64,000 nt of DNA from Bacteroidia bacterium. GTDB lineage: Bacteria > Bacteroidota > Bacteroidia > Flavobacteriales > Flavobacteriaceae. The position numbers and the translations under genes were made by a program. The stretch lies in the NCBI GenBank assembly GCA_030430535.1, contig JAUIKY010000002.1, forward strand, positions 62,001 through 126,000, written 5' to 3'. The notes under the pieces were generated by a model, which saw nothing but the letters and a program-made list of their open reading frames with translations, was not told the origin of the DNA and did not search any database. Numbering within the stretch: position 1 is the first letter of the stretch; the number at the start of each line of letters is the position of its first letter. This document shows positions 1 through 9,172 of this stretch, piece by piece.

Positions 1-1593
1 TTCTCCGTTTCGACTATCTTGAACAGCTTCAAATGTTAATTTATGTCTTCCAGTGGTAGGCACATCTACTATACCAACCAGCCTACAATTAAATCGGTTT
101 GTAAAAGGTTCTATATGTCTTTTATAACCTTGCGATTCTAGTACACGTTCTGGTTCGCTGGTATTACCATATTCAGTAAAGTTAACTCGTCTTGCAAATG
201 GAACACCGTTTAACGAAACTTCACAGGCTGCGGTAGACCTACCATTCTGTCTGTAAGACACCCATACTTTATATTTTCCTTTAATAATTACCGGAGTAGT
301 AAATGTAATAGGGTCTAAGAAACCATTTCTAAAACGCGTTAACTCAATAACATCGCCATTCCACGCTCTATCCAAATATGCCCCATTACCAATTTCTGCG
401 GCACGGTAGATTAAAGACTGGTCGTCTGGCCAATCCACTTCACTAAGTTCACTCTTCTTTAATGATACAGAATTACCAGGTTTTCTAAACACAGAACTTA
501 ACTGTCTGATTTCTGGTTGGTCTCCTAAATCAAAATACACTGGTGCAGGAAATCTCTTTTTGATGAAAAAATTATCTTTCATTAAATGTATTACACCATT
601 TGATGCTGTAATATCACTAGCACTTCGGTCAATTTCAACACCCTTTTCTAATATATTATTAAAAGTTACTTCATTCACCAATAGTGAATCGGATGCTAAA
701 GTCAATGTAACAACTTCCAAAGGTGCTTTTGTAAGTGCTGCAGAAGTTACCGCTAAATCTGCCATATAGTTTAAGCCCGGTAAGATACGGTAGGCCACAA
801 ATAAATTAAGGCTGTCTTCTGGGTTTAGAGGGTCACCCAAATGGCTGTACCTCGCTTTTAAATCATCTAGATTATTAAACCCGTTGTCCTGAAAAACTTT
901 ATTGGTTTGTGCCAAAACGGTTAAATGGCTAGAAACACTATCGGCATCATAAGTTAATGGTTCATCCAATTTATCATACCATCCAGTTGCTTTTAAGGCT
1001 TCTGTAAAAAGGCTTAAGGATTCATCGTCATCCATTGTTTTTGCCAATGTTTTGTTAGCTACGCGTAGTACTTTGTTTAAAACATGTATAATGCCATTTC
1101 CTACTTCAATGTTAGAATTAATTATACTGGCTTCTTTGTTTACGGTAATATTTGATTCTCCGTCAATAAATGCCGCACCTGTAATGATAAACTGTCCTTG
1201 CAAACTAGGGCTTGGTATTTTACCGTCGGTGAAAGATGTGGTATTAACCGATTCTGGTAATATATGCAATTTTGCAAGTTCTTGAAGATCTTCCAAAGGA
1301 ATGTCGCTTACCGAACTAACTCCCAAGTCACTAAGTAATTGGTTAACAGCATCATTTGTAGGTAAAAACAATGTGTATGTTCCGTAGGTATTCATAAATG
1401 ATGCGTAATCTGTTACGTCTAAAATCTCTAGAAATAGCGAATACTCTTCATTTGCTCTTAAAAACTCTGTAATGTTCAAGGTTTCGTCGGTAGACTCCTT
1501 GTATTTTTGAGTGGTACAGTTTAATATGAAAATGGTCACTAAAACTGTAAGCGCAAATCTCAACAAATTGTTTAAATTCAATATTTTTTTCAT
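1..1593 (-). CDS. Fasciclin-domain surface lipoprotein, C-terminus cut by window edge
   Basis: Reading frame open from the ATG at 1593 to the window edge, giving 531 visible residues; the stop lies outside. The N-terminus is a lipoprotein signal with lipobox ILNC (Cys26). Two fasciclin-like repeats follow, at about residues 40-175 and 185-340, each ending in the typical IIHVLNK / VIHLMKD strand. After about 345 comes a beta-rich region (KYKVWVSYRQ, RHKLTFEAVQ) that looks like a galactose-binding or CBM-type domain. It starts 11 bp after the susD stop, so it is the fourth gene of the SusCD operon. Position and lipidation suggest a surface glycan-binding protein (SusE/F-like role), which is inference; fasciclin domains are known mainly for adhesion. 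The CBM assignment is tentative. Confidence 0.82.
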   Translation of the reverse strand, partial: MKKILNLNNLLRFALTVLVTIFILNCTTQKYKESTDETLNITEFLRANEEYSLFLEILDVTDYASFMNTYGTYTLFLPTNDAVNQLLSDLGVSSVSDIPLEDLQELAKLHILPESVNTTSFTDGKIPSPSLQGQFIITGAAFIDGESNITVNKEASIINSNIEVGNGIIHVLNKVLRVANKTLAKTMDDDESLSLFTEALKATGWYDKLDEPLTYDADSVSSHLTVLAQTNKVFQDNGFNNLDDLKARYSHLGDPLNPEDSLNLFVAYRILPGLNYMADLAVTSAALTKAPLEVVTLTLASDSLLVNEVTFNNILEKGVEIDRSASDITASNGVIHLMKDNFFIKKRFPAPVYFDLGDQPEIRQLSSVFRKPGNSVSLKKSELSEVDWPDDQSLIYRAAEIGNGAYLDRAWNGDVIELTRFRNGFLDPITFTTPVIIKGKYKVWVSYRQNGRSTAACEVSLNGVPFARRVNFTEYGNTSEPERVLESQGYKRHIEPFTNRFNCRLVGIVDVPTTGRHKLTFEAVQDSRNGE

Positions 1594-1604
1594 GACTGCA
1601 ATTT

Positions 1605-3098
1605 TTATTTGTAAAATGGATTTTGAACAAGTTGCTTGTTGGTAAACAACTCATTCTCATTAATTGGAAGATAATGGCTGTTAGGGTCTTGCAGTTTAGC
1701 CAAAATGCTCTGTTGTTGATTTGCAGGTGCACTTCTTAACGCTACAGCCAATAAAATATCTAAATACGCATAGTTTTCCTTTCGTGCGTTACGCAAAATA
1801 TCAAACCAACGTTTACCTTCAAAAGCAAACTCTCTAGCCCGCTCTGCCAAAATATATAATCGAATACCTCTGGTATCCTCTAAACCGGGCTGCTCTTCAG
1901 TAATGCTAATAGCTGCTCGTTTTTCTCTAATATCCTCAATAATAGCCAAGGCTTCACTTCCTCGTTGAAGCTCATTTAATGCTTCGGCCTTCATCAACAA
2001 TACATCAGCATAACGGTACACGAACCAATGCGTATCGGATTCCTGTAGCGATTTACGTTGGTTTTCGTCAATGCCTGTGTACTTATAAATTTCATTGGTA
2101 CCTGGAACTAAAGAAGCTCTTTCCCCACGAACATCTTTATTTAATGGATCTTCAAAATCTATTCCAAATACACTTTCCAATACTGTTGGTGCCGCTAAAT
2201 ACTGTGGGCGCTGTAAAAAGATACTATAAAAAGGATTTAAATTTTGAGTAGTATATTGAAGCTCAAAAATGCTTTCGGTTGAATTTCCTCTTGCAAAAAC
2301 GGTTGTGAACCATTGTGGACTGGCTTCGATCAAAGCATACTCTCCGGAATTTATTACCTTATTGGCCGATGCCAAAGCCGCTTCGTAGTTTTCTTGCCAT
2401 AGATACACATCGGTTAACATGGCATTAATAGCGTTTCTTGTAATACGTCCTTTATTCGAAGCATTATTTTCAAAATCATCAACGGCATACCCTTCGGCTA
2501 ATGTTAAATCGGCTACCACCTGTGCAAAAACTTCTGATTGTGGTGCTGCAGGTAATTGAAAATTATCTTGGTCTGAAAGTGTAGCGGTTAACTTTAAAGG
2601 AACGTCCTTAAATGAGCGTGCCAAGGTAAAGTACAAATAAGCTCTAATGGCCAAAGCTTCAGAAAGGTAATTGTTAAGTTGCGTTTGGGTAAACGTAGGG
2701 TCGTTTTCCAATACTCCCGGAGCAAGGTCAATTACGGTGTTACAATAATTGATAATACGGTAAAACTGCGACCAAGTGGTTAAACTGTTAGCTGGCAGTA
2801 TGTTTGATGTAAGCACTTCCACCTGTTCATCGGTCATAAATCCGCCTGGGCTAATCATATCGCCCCTTAGCTCTCCATACATAAAAATATATTCTGCTAG
2901 AGTTCTATCACTCTCAGATGGAGGTGTGTTTAACATTGAAGAGTAAATGCCTATTACGGCAGATTGAACATCTTCCTTTGTTTGCCAAAACTCTTCACGT
3001 ATAGTTCCGTTTTCAGGTTTTAAATCTAAATAGCTATCGCAAGAAAAACTAAGCAATACCATTAGAAAAGATAGTGTATATATAATTTTCGTTCTCAT
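1605..3098 (-). CDS. susD: SusD-family outer-membrane glycan-binding lipoprotein
   Basis: 497-residue SusD/RagB homologue that would cap the SusC transporter and bind glycan at the cell surface. I chose the ATG at 3098; the frame extends nine bases upstream only to a TTG. The signal ends in LSFSC, lipidated Cys20, followed by the usual SYLDLKPE segment. TPR-like helices fill the middle, and the C-terminus reads LPINENELFTNKQLVQNPFYK-like, the standard SusD ending. It lies 20 bp downstream of the susC stop. Family assignment is secure; substrate (rhamnogalacturonan-type pectin) is inferred only from the neighbouring enzymes. Confidence 0.95.
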   Translation of the reverse strand: MRTKIIYTLSFLMVLLSFSCDSYLDLKPENGTIREEFWQTKEDVQSAVIGIYSSMLNTPPSESDRTLAEYIFMYGELRGDMISPGGFMTDEQVEVLTSNILPANSLTTWSQFYRIINYCNTVIDLAPGVLENDPTFTQTQLNNYLSEALAIRAYLYFTLARSFKDVPLKLTATLSDQDNFQLPAAPQSEVFAQVVADLTLAEGYAVDDFENNASNKGRITRNAINAMLTDVYLWQENYEAALASANKVINSGEYALIEASPQWFTTVFARGNSTESIFELQYTTQNLNPFYSIFLQRPQYLAAPTVLESVFGIDFEDPLNKDVRGERASLVPGTNEIYKYTGIDENQRKSLQESDTHWFVYRYADVLLMKAEALNELQRGSEALAIIEDIREKRAAISITEEQPGLEDTRGIRLYILAERAREFAFEGKRWFDILRNARKENYAYLDILLAVALRSAPANQQQSILAKLQDPNSHYLPINENELFTNKQLVQNPFYK

Positions 3099-3118
3099 AA
3101 GAGTCAATTAGTTTAGTG

Positions 3119-6100
3119 TTAAAATCGGGTTCTGAGACCTATTGTAAAACGACGTGTTGGTGGTGTTCTTGAATAATCTATGGCGATTCCGAAAGGATCT
3201 CCACCTCGCATATTCACTTCGGGATCCTGTCCGCGGTATTTTGTAAAAGTTAATATATTATCAGCCGTGAAATATAGGTTTAAGTCATCGAGTTTTAACT
3301 TCTTTAAAAAATCCTTATCAAATTGATAGCTAAAAGTAGCTGATCTAAAACGTAAGAAAGATGCATCCTCAACATAACGGTCTGAACCTAACCAGTTATA
3401 AGCGGCACCATAAACGGCACGAGGCATATTGGTAACATCGCCTGGGTTTCTCCATCTTGACAGTGTTGCCGTACTTTGGTTATCGTAAGAGTACATGTTA
3501 GTTGTTAGCATATCCGTACCGTTAACAATATCATAATCTAGTCTATAGGTAAAGAACAACAGCAACTTGAATTTTTTATCAAAGGTAATCGAAGGACCAA
3601 AACCTCCAGAAAATTTAGGATTACTGTTACCTAAGTACACCACATCTCTACTATCAATATTACCATCCTTGTTAATATCTTCATACATAGCATCACCCGG
3701 CTGGAAAACATAATCAATATTAGGGTAGTTAAATCTCATGTAAACCGTTTGGCCGTTTGGCCCTACAATAATATTTCCATTGGCATCACGCGCTTGGGTA
3801 GATTCCAAGTCTGGATAAACGCCCTTAAATCGGTATCCATAAAATGAACCAAATGGGTTGTCAGTTTGTAAGAATCTTTTAAACTGACCGTTTCTATCTA
3901 CATTACCACTTTCACTTGGGAAAAATTCTGAAATTTCTCGAATAATATTTTCGTTTCTCGAAATGTTAAAATTGAAATCCACTCTCCATTTATCTGATTT
4001 TACCGGGGTAGTATACAATCCTATTTCCCAACCTTGGTTATCAATAACACCTACGTTTTGATCTGAAATATTATTATAACCAGAAATAGTACTTACATCA
4101 AGGTTTTGAAAAAGTAGGTCTTTGGTTCTGTTTTGATAAAGATCCACATCGATTTGAAAACGCTTATCAAACATTTGAAGGTTCAACCCTAAGTTTTTAC
4201 CCGTTAAGGTTTCCCACCTTAAGTTCGACAGCTCCATATTTTGTGGGTAAACCCCATTAAGCCCTAAGTATTCTGAGTTAAAATTTCCGTAAATATTAAA
4301 ATAACGGTAATCGTAGCGTGGTGCTCTACCCGATTGCCCTAAACTGGCACGGAAACTGAAATCGTCAACAAAATCATACTTTTCCATAAATGGCTCACCA
4401 GAAACCCTCCAGCGTGCAGAAATAGAAGGGAAAAGCCCATAACGGTTATCCGGACCAAACTTGGAGTTACCGTCGCCTCGCAAACCAACATTAATCAAAT
4501 ATCTATCCAACAAACCATATTGAGCATTAATCAACGCAGCCACACTTCTAGCTTGACTGTTATTATTGTAAAGGCTCAATTCTGAATTTTGAGTTCTAGA
4601 CGGTACAGAAGGGTCGGTTAAAAACACCGAAGCCGTATTTGAGGTTAATGCTTGATGCGATTCATATCTATAATCATTTGTTTGTACAGATAAAATGGTT
4701 TGAAGTTTATGGTCTTCACTTCCTAAACTAGGCGTGTAAATAAAATTTGTTTTAGAAGTTACACTAGTAGCATCTACATCGGCATCCGAAGCACGGTTAA
4801 CAACAGTTTCAGTAAATGGTCGTCCTGTTGCGTTTTGCGGTAAGAACGCTTTGGCCTTAGTACTATTAAAATCAAACTGAAGATCGAAAGTTGAAATCAA
4901 CCTATTAGGAATCAGATCAACTTTTAAATTAAAATGTGGTACTATTCTATAACCTGTTTGTTGGTTTGAAGCATACTCTGCCAACGCTACAGGGTTGTAC
5001 GTACGTGGATAAGCTCCTTGAATATTCTGAGCGGGAGAAAAATAGTTTGGCGTAAGATCCCCTACATCATCGTACTCATAAATACTCATGTTGGGCATTT
5101 TAGTGTAAGCTACACTTCTTACACGGTCTCCACTTCCTGTTCCGTTTACATAATTTCGTTCTGTATCAGTATGCGTATAAGATATATCGGCTTTAAAGCG
5201 AATTCTATCAGAAACCACATAATCTAAATTGAGTCGTCCATTGATACGTTCAAAACCAGTTCCTTTAGTTACACCTTTTTGATTATAATACCCTATAGAA
5301 GTAAAATACCTTGCCTTTTCACCACCACCTTGTAAAGATAAATTATGCTCTCCTGTGGTACCCGTCTGCGTTATGGCTTCAACCCAATCGGTGTTGTTAC
5401 CATAATTTTTATACCAATACACCTCTTGGGGGTCATATTGAAACTCCTTAACAGAAAGTGTATTAAGGGGTGTTCCGGTACGGTTCATAAAAGCCTCTGG
5501 GATTAACTGCGAATACTGGTCACCACTAAGCATAGGAATTGTTCGGGGTAGCTTAGAATAAGTTCCCGTAAAACTATAGCCTATTTTTGGAGCGCCTACA
5601 GATCCTCTTTTTGTATTGATAATTAAAACACCACTTGCTGCTCTTGCCCCCCACATAGCAGTGGCCGCAGCATCTTTTAATATAGTAATACTTTCAATAT
5701 CTGTTGGAGCTACATTCAATAATGCCGCGTAACCTTGTTCATCGGCAGATCCAAAGTTAAAGTCTTCTGGAATTGATGTTTCATAAGGCATCCCGTCAAC
5801 AACCACAAGTGGATCTGATGAACCCGTAATGGACGACGTTCCCCTAATTCTAATTTGCATACCGGCACCCGGATCACCAGATGTTGCTGTAATATCCACC
5901 CCGGGTATTCTACCTTGAAGTGCTTCATCAATCGATGCTGCTTGCGTATTTTCTACATCGGCAGCACTAATGGTAACAGCACTGGTTGTTAAATCTCTGG
6001 CGGCAATATTAAGCAAACCACTTTCAGGTGTTTTGGTTGCACTAATAACAACCTCTTCCAAACCTTCAATATTTTCAACCATGTCAACCACAAAATTGGT

Positions 6101-6397
6101 TTTAGTCCCCACGGTTAAGGTTTGTGTTTTGTATCCTAAAGTTGATATCACTAATTTGTTATTGGTGTTTTTCATCAAAATGGCGAAATTACCATCAAAG
6201 TCTGTTACTACACCAGTAATTGTACGGTTTTCTGCATCCTGTTCCACAACGGTTGCTCCCAAAAGCGGCATTTTTGTAGCCGCATCAAGCACTTGTCCTC
6301 TAATCACATCTGAATTTTGAGCAGAAACTTGAGTAGAAAAAAAGGAGGTTATAATAAATGAAAAACAGTAAAGTAAGTTGGTTATATTATATTTCAT
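3119..6397 (-). CDS. susC: SusC-family TonB-dependent outer-membrane transporter
   Basis: 1092-residue TonB-dependent receptor that imports oligosaccharides across the outer membrane with SusD. I place the start at the ATG at 6397 (MKYNITN), which gives a clean signal peptide ending VSAQ and begins one base after the stop of the upstream gene. A carboxypeptidase-regulatory-like domain (IRGQVLDAATKMPLLGATV) covers about residues 30-115, a TonB-box-like EEVVISATK follows, then the plug with the SusC hallmarks ALQGRIPGVDI, PLVVVDGMPY and TILKDAAATAMWGARAA. The rest is beta-barrel ending in FTIGLRTRF. Length matches the family (about 1000-1100). Second gene of the four-gene surface operon. Confidence 0.95.
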   Translation of the reverse strand: MKYNITNLLYCFSFIITSFFSTQVSAQNSDVIRGQVLDAATKMPLLGATVVEQDAENRTITGVVTDFDGNFAILMKNTNNKLVISTLGYKTQTLTVGTKTNFVVDMVENIEGLEEVVISATKTPESGLLNIAARDLTTSAVTISAADVENTQAASIDEALQGRIPGVDITATSGDPGAGMQIRIRGTSSITGSSDPLVVVDGMPYETSIPEDFNFGSADEQGYAALLNVAPTDIESITILKDAAATAMWGARAASGVLIINTKRGSVGAPKIGYSFTGTYSKLPRTIPMLSGDQYSQLIPEAFMNRTGTPLNTLSVKEFQYDPQEVYWYKNYGNNTDWVEAITQTGTTGEHNLSLQGGGEKARYFTSIGYYNQKGVTKGTGFERINGRLNLDYVVSDRIRFKADISYTHTDTERNYVNGTGSGDRVRSVAYTKMPNMSIYEYDDVGDLTPNYFSPAQNIQGAYPRTYNPVALAEYASNQQTGYRIVPHFNLKVDLIPNRLISTFDLQFDFNSTKAKAFLPQNATGRPFTETVVNRASDADVDATSVTSKTNFIYTPSLGSEDHKLQTILSVQTNDYRYESHQALTSNTASVFLTDPSVPSRTQNSELSLYNNNSQARSVAALINAQYGLLDRYLINVGLRGDGNSKFGPDNRYGLFPSISARWRVSGEPFMEKYDFVDDFSFRASLGQSGRAPRYDYRYFNIYGNFNSEYLGLNGVYPQNMELSNLRWETLTGKNLGLNLQMFDKRFQIDVDLYQNRTKDLLFQNLDVSTISGYNNISDQNVGVIDNQGWEIGLYTTPVKSDKWRVDFNFNISRNENIIREISEFFPSESGNVDRNGQFKRFLQTDNPFGSFYGYRFKGVYPDLESTQARDANGNIIVGPNGQTVYMRFNYPNIDYVFQPGDAMYEDINKDGNIDSRDVVYLGNSNPKFSGGFGPSITFDKKFKLLLFFTYRLDYDIVNGTDMLTTNMYSYDNQSTATLSRWRNPGDVTNMPRAVYGAAYNWLGSDRYVEDASFLRFRSATFSYQFDKDFLKKLKLDDLNLYFTADNILTFTKYRGQDPEVNMRGGDPFGIAIDYSRTPPTRRFTIGLRTRF

Positions 6398-6398
6398 T

Positions 6399-8639
6399 TT
6401 ATTCCGTGTATAAAAGATAATTATCAATTAAATGAATTAATGTGCGATCGGCCAAGTGGTTACTATCGCCAGGAATATAGTTGGCTATTCGGTTGGCAGA
6501 ATCAATAAAGCTAAGCTCTCCCGGAGCACTTATCACATTAATGTACGTTTTATTTCCTTCAAAATCTTTTAGTAATGTTTCTGTTTGCCCAGTTACTAAA
6601 CCGTCGTCTGAAGCGGTACGGGTGGCCAAAATATGATATTTAATAAAAGACTCTACTTGCTCAATTTCTTCAGGATTACTTGGATTAAAATTAGGGGCTC
6701 CTGTTGGAGTTGCTGGCAATTGCCCATCTGCAACAGCTTGCAGTACAGCTTCATTATTTGGTATAGCAAAGGTGTAAAAAGTTCCTAATTCTACCCCAGA
6801 GATACTCCCTGTTTCTTGGTCATATAAAGAGGAACTGTATAAGTATCTCATAAAATTAAAATATCCAGAGCTGGGGCCACCACCAATTGCCAAGTCAAAC
6901 AATTCCTGCCCTTGGGTCTCTTCACTGAATTCTAGAATGTCATCAATATAATATGTACGTCCGTTACGTTGATCTTCAAAACCTATAATATTTACACGGG
7001 TACCCTCAATTTCGTTTCCGGCAGCCCAAACCTGATTGTTTTCCCACTTAATATATTCACCAGCTAAATCAAAGTCACCAGAGCGAATTATACCCGATCC
7101 CGACAAATCATTTAATTCGCCATTTGGCGTTGGCACGATACCATTGTAAAGTACACGAAGTAACCGTGACCTGGCCAATGTACCCGCAACCGTGTTTCCT
7201 GTTTCCGGAGATGTGTACACCCACTCTTCTCTGTTTATATTATATTCATATCCATGCTCTCTAAGGATTTCGTCCGATGGTAAAAACAAAGTATAATTAG
7301 CTGAAATATTACTGATAATCTCGCGATAACCAGAACCATCGTTATATAAACGGGTGGCTAGAGTAAAATCAGGATCAAGGTAAGCGGAAGTATAGACACT
7401 AAAGAACAAATTAGACTCTTGCACTTTATTGGTACCATAGAAAAATCCGTTACTCAGTACCTCTGCTTCTATAATATCAGTATTTATATCCAAGCGGATA
7501 TCTTCTTCCAACCCGTTACTGTAAGTAGGCAAAAGTGATGGCCAAACCGCATTTTGAACCATATGCGCATTGTATAAATCTTCAAAAATGTATTTTGGCA
7601 ACTTATCTAAAGCAGTATAATTTTTAAGCAAAACATCATCTATGAACTTTTGAAAAACAGTGTTTTCCGGAACAAATAATGTATAAGCATCATATTGACC
7701 GTCATTGTCTGCTTCCTTGATATAATTTTCATTGTTGGGTGAAAAAAACAAGGCAGGGTCGTATACTTTAACATACACCTCATCAGATTTTCTAGTGAAG
7801 TTTTGATACGTATCTGTGGCGTCCTGATCAAAAACATACTCCACCAAATTGGTTTCCAATAAATCTCTAAAAATGCTGTATTCAGGACTTTCTTCAAGTT
7901 TTTGATCCACGTTAATCAACGGAAGTGACACTTTATCTACTTCATGAATTATCCCATTTTCAGCAACAATATCGGCCTGAACTGTTTTCCCTGCAAGCAC
8001 ATTGAAACCAGTGTAATTTGATTCCGGATAGAAATACTCATAATCAAAAGCACTTAACCCAAGTGCATCCATATATTCTGTTACGAAATAAGAGATATAC
8101 TTATTGTTGTTATCGCCAGGGATGTAATAATCTGCTCCAGGGCCATTATTTCGGTTAGAACCAGCCACAACAATAGCGTTTCCGTTTACGGTTTTTGTTT
8201 GAAATCCATCATAATAAGCCGTTCTTCTTCTAAAGGCATTGTCTTCCTCCCATCCAATTGCCGATTGGTAATCAGAAAGTCTTTCGGTACGGAAACCATT
8301 ATAGATTAAAGCATATCGAACAATTTTCGATGCCATTGTAGAATCGATACTGGTCACACCAGAAATGCCTTGCTCTTGAAAAAACTCGGCAAAGGCCGCA
8401 TCATTTGGGGCCATCATGGTCCAGTAACCAGATTTTCCCAAAATATCCTTATATCCAGCTTTTTCAATTAAAGCTGTAAGATTGGTAAAATTACCTCTAG
8501 CCTCTAATTGCTGAAAAATAGGATCTTCTAAATCGTCAGGTCTTGCATAATATTTGTCAAACTCTTCTTTACTACTACAGTTAGTCAGAAAAAAAACAAT
8601 CGGCAAGAAAAATAAATAGCAGAGTATTTTTTTATTCAT
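6399..8639 (-). CDS. Multi-fasciclin-domain lipoprotein, first gene of SusCD operon
   Basis: 746-residue lipoprotein with lipobox FLTNC (Cys21). It has about four fasciclin-like units: roughly residues 45-220 (TALIEKAGYKDIL ... GIIHEVDKVSLP), 250-420, 430-580 and 590-745 (ending RTLIHLIDNYLL). Motifs such as YTLFVPENTVF, YTLFLPSDEIL and FYTFAIPNNEAV are the conserved fasciclin H1 strand. The first gene downstream of the predicted operon promoter, it ends one base before the susC start, so translation is probably coupled. A surface glycan-binding or adhesion role beside SusCD is inference. Fasciclin lipoproteins on both sides of a SusCD pair are unusual compared with the classical SusE/SusF layout. 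Confidence 0.85.
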   Translation of the reverse strand: MNKKILCYLFFLPIVFFLTNCSSKEEFDKYYARPDDLEDPIFQQLEARGNFTNLTALIEKAGYKDILGKSGYWTMMAPNDAAFAEFFQEQGISGVTSIDSTMASKIVRYALIYNGFRTERLSDYQSAIGWEEDNAFRRRTAYYDGFQTKTVNGNAIVVAGSNRNNGPGADYYIPGDNNNKYISYFVTEYMDALGLSAFDYEYFYPESNYTGFNVLAGKTVQADIVAENGIIHEVDKVSLPLINVDQKLEESPEYSIFRDLLETNLVEYVFDQDATDTYQNFTRKSDEVYVKVYDPALFFSPNNENYIKEADNDGQYDAYTLFVPENTVFQKFIDDVLLKNYTALDKLPKYIFEDLYNAHMVQNAVWPSLLPTYSNGLEEDIRLDINTDIIEAEVLSNGFFYGTNKVQESNLFFSVYTSAYLDPDFTLATRLYNDGSGYREIISNISANYTLFLPSDEILREHGYEYNINREEWVYTSPETGNTVAGTLARSRLLRVLYNGIVPTPNGELNDLSGSGIIRSGDFDLAGEYIKWENNQVWAAGNEIEGTRVNIIGFEDQRNGRTYYIDDILEFSEETQGQELFDLAIGGGPSSGYFNFMRYLYSSSLYDQETGSISGVELGTFYTFAIPNNEAVLQAVADGQLPATPTGAPNFNPSNPEEIEQVESFIKYHILATRTASDDGLVTGQTETLLKDFEGNKTYINVISAPGELSFIDSANRIANYIPGDSNHLADRTLIHLIDNYLLYTE

Positions 8640-8753
8640 TATTTAGTTTAATTGATTTATAAAGTTGTTAAAATGATCTAGTTGAATTTAAACAATGCAA
8701 ATGTTTTTCTATTTAGAAATTATTTAACATTGTTTTATAAAAAATTTAACACT

Positions 8754-8798
8754 CAAAAATAGTCTTATACGATACAAACACCATCCTGCACCATCCTG
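8754..8798 (-). promoter_or_regulatory. Promoter with predicted GntR operator (site A) for the SusCD operon
   Basis: Read on the minus strand: CAGGATGGTGCAGGATGG (8798-8781), 19 bp, then TATTTTTG (8761-8754), a perfect Bacteroidota -7 box (TAnnTTTG). The same element with the same 19-bp gap occurs at 14889-14933 and 16121-16164. At this site the CAGGATGG half is repeated in tandem at a 10-bp period. No TTTG -33 element is present at normal spacing, so the motif may be bound by an activator or take the place of -33. Regulator identity is inferred. Confidence 0.7.
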
Positions 8799-9060
8799 TT
8801 GTAGGCTAAATTTCTTCCACTTTTAACTTCAAAAAACCATAACACACATTAAAACAAGTTTTTAGCGCTCTAAGCAGTCTGAATCTAAAAAAAGAAAAGA
8901 CAATTTTTATAGCGCATTAATAGGGTTTAACATCAAATCAAAAACTCTCTTGGACATCAACAAATTATAAACCGTGAAATAATTCCTTAGTTAAGAAACA
9001 CCGCCAAATAAGAGTAATTTAATTATCTGTGGTTTATTCTCTAAACAACCTGTTGTTAAG

Positions 9061-9091
9061 TAAAAAAAACTCCGTTTTCAGCGGAGGTTTT
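9061..9091 (-). terminator. Rho-independent terminator of the GDSL/GH2 operon
   Basis: On the minus strand CTCCG - CTGAAAA - CGGAG is followed directly by eight T. The stem is 9082-9086 with 9070-9074. It lies about 82 bp beyond the stop of the esterase gene that ends at 9173, and no gene starts between them. Confidence 0.7.
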
Positions 9092-9172
9092 AAATATTTA
9101 GGTTAATCCAAAGAATATTTCAAGATTGATTAATAAATCTATTTTAACCTAGATGGCACTAGATTAAACACG

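Larger units (their letters stand above)
8640..9172. other. 533-bp intergenic region between the SusCD operon and the GDSL operon
   Basis: No credible coding sequence on either strand. It holds the minus-strand promoter and GntR-type operator of the SusCD operon (8754-8798) and, nearer 9173, a terminator for the GDSL/GH2 operon (9061-9091). The 140 bp between the operator and the ATG at 8639 form an AT-rich leader. I see nothing else recognisable. Confidence 0.7.

Noticed and set aside
1448-1732. Small minus-strand frame across the susD/fasciclin junction
   Set aside because: It overlaps the end of susD and the start of the next gene in another frame and has no family features; shadow frame.
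8781-8798. A simple tandem repeat
   Set aside because: Only two copies of CCATCCTG at 10-bp period, and the fixed distance to the -7 box shared with two other promoters explains it better as an operator.
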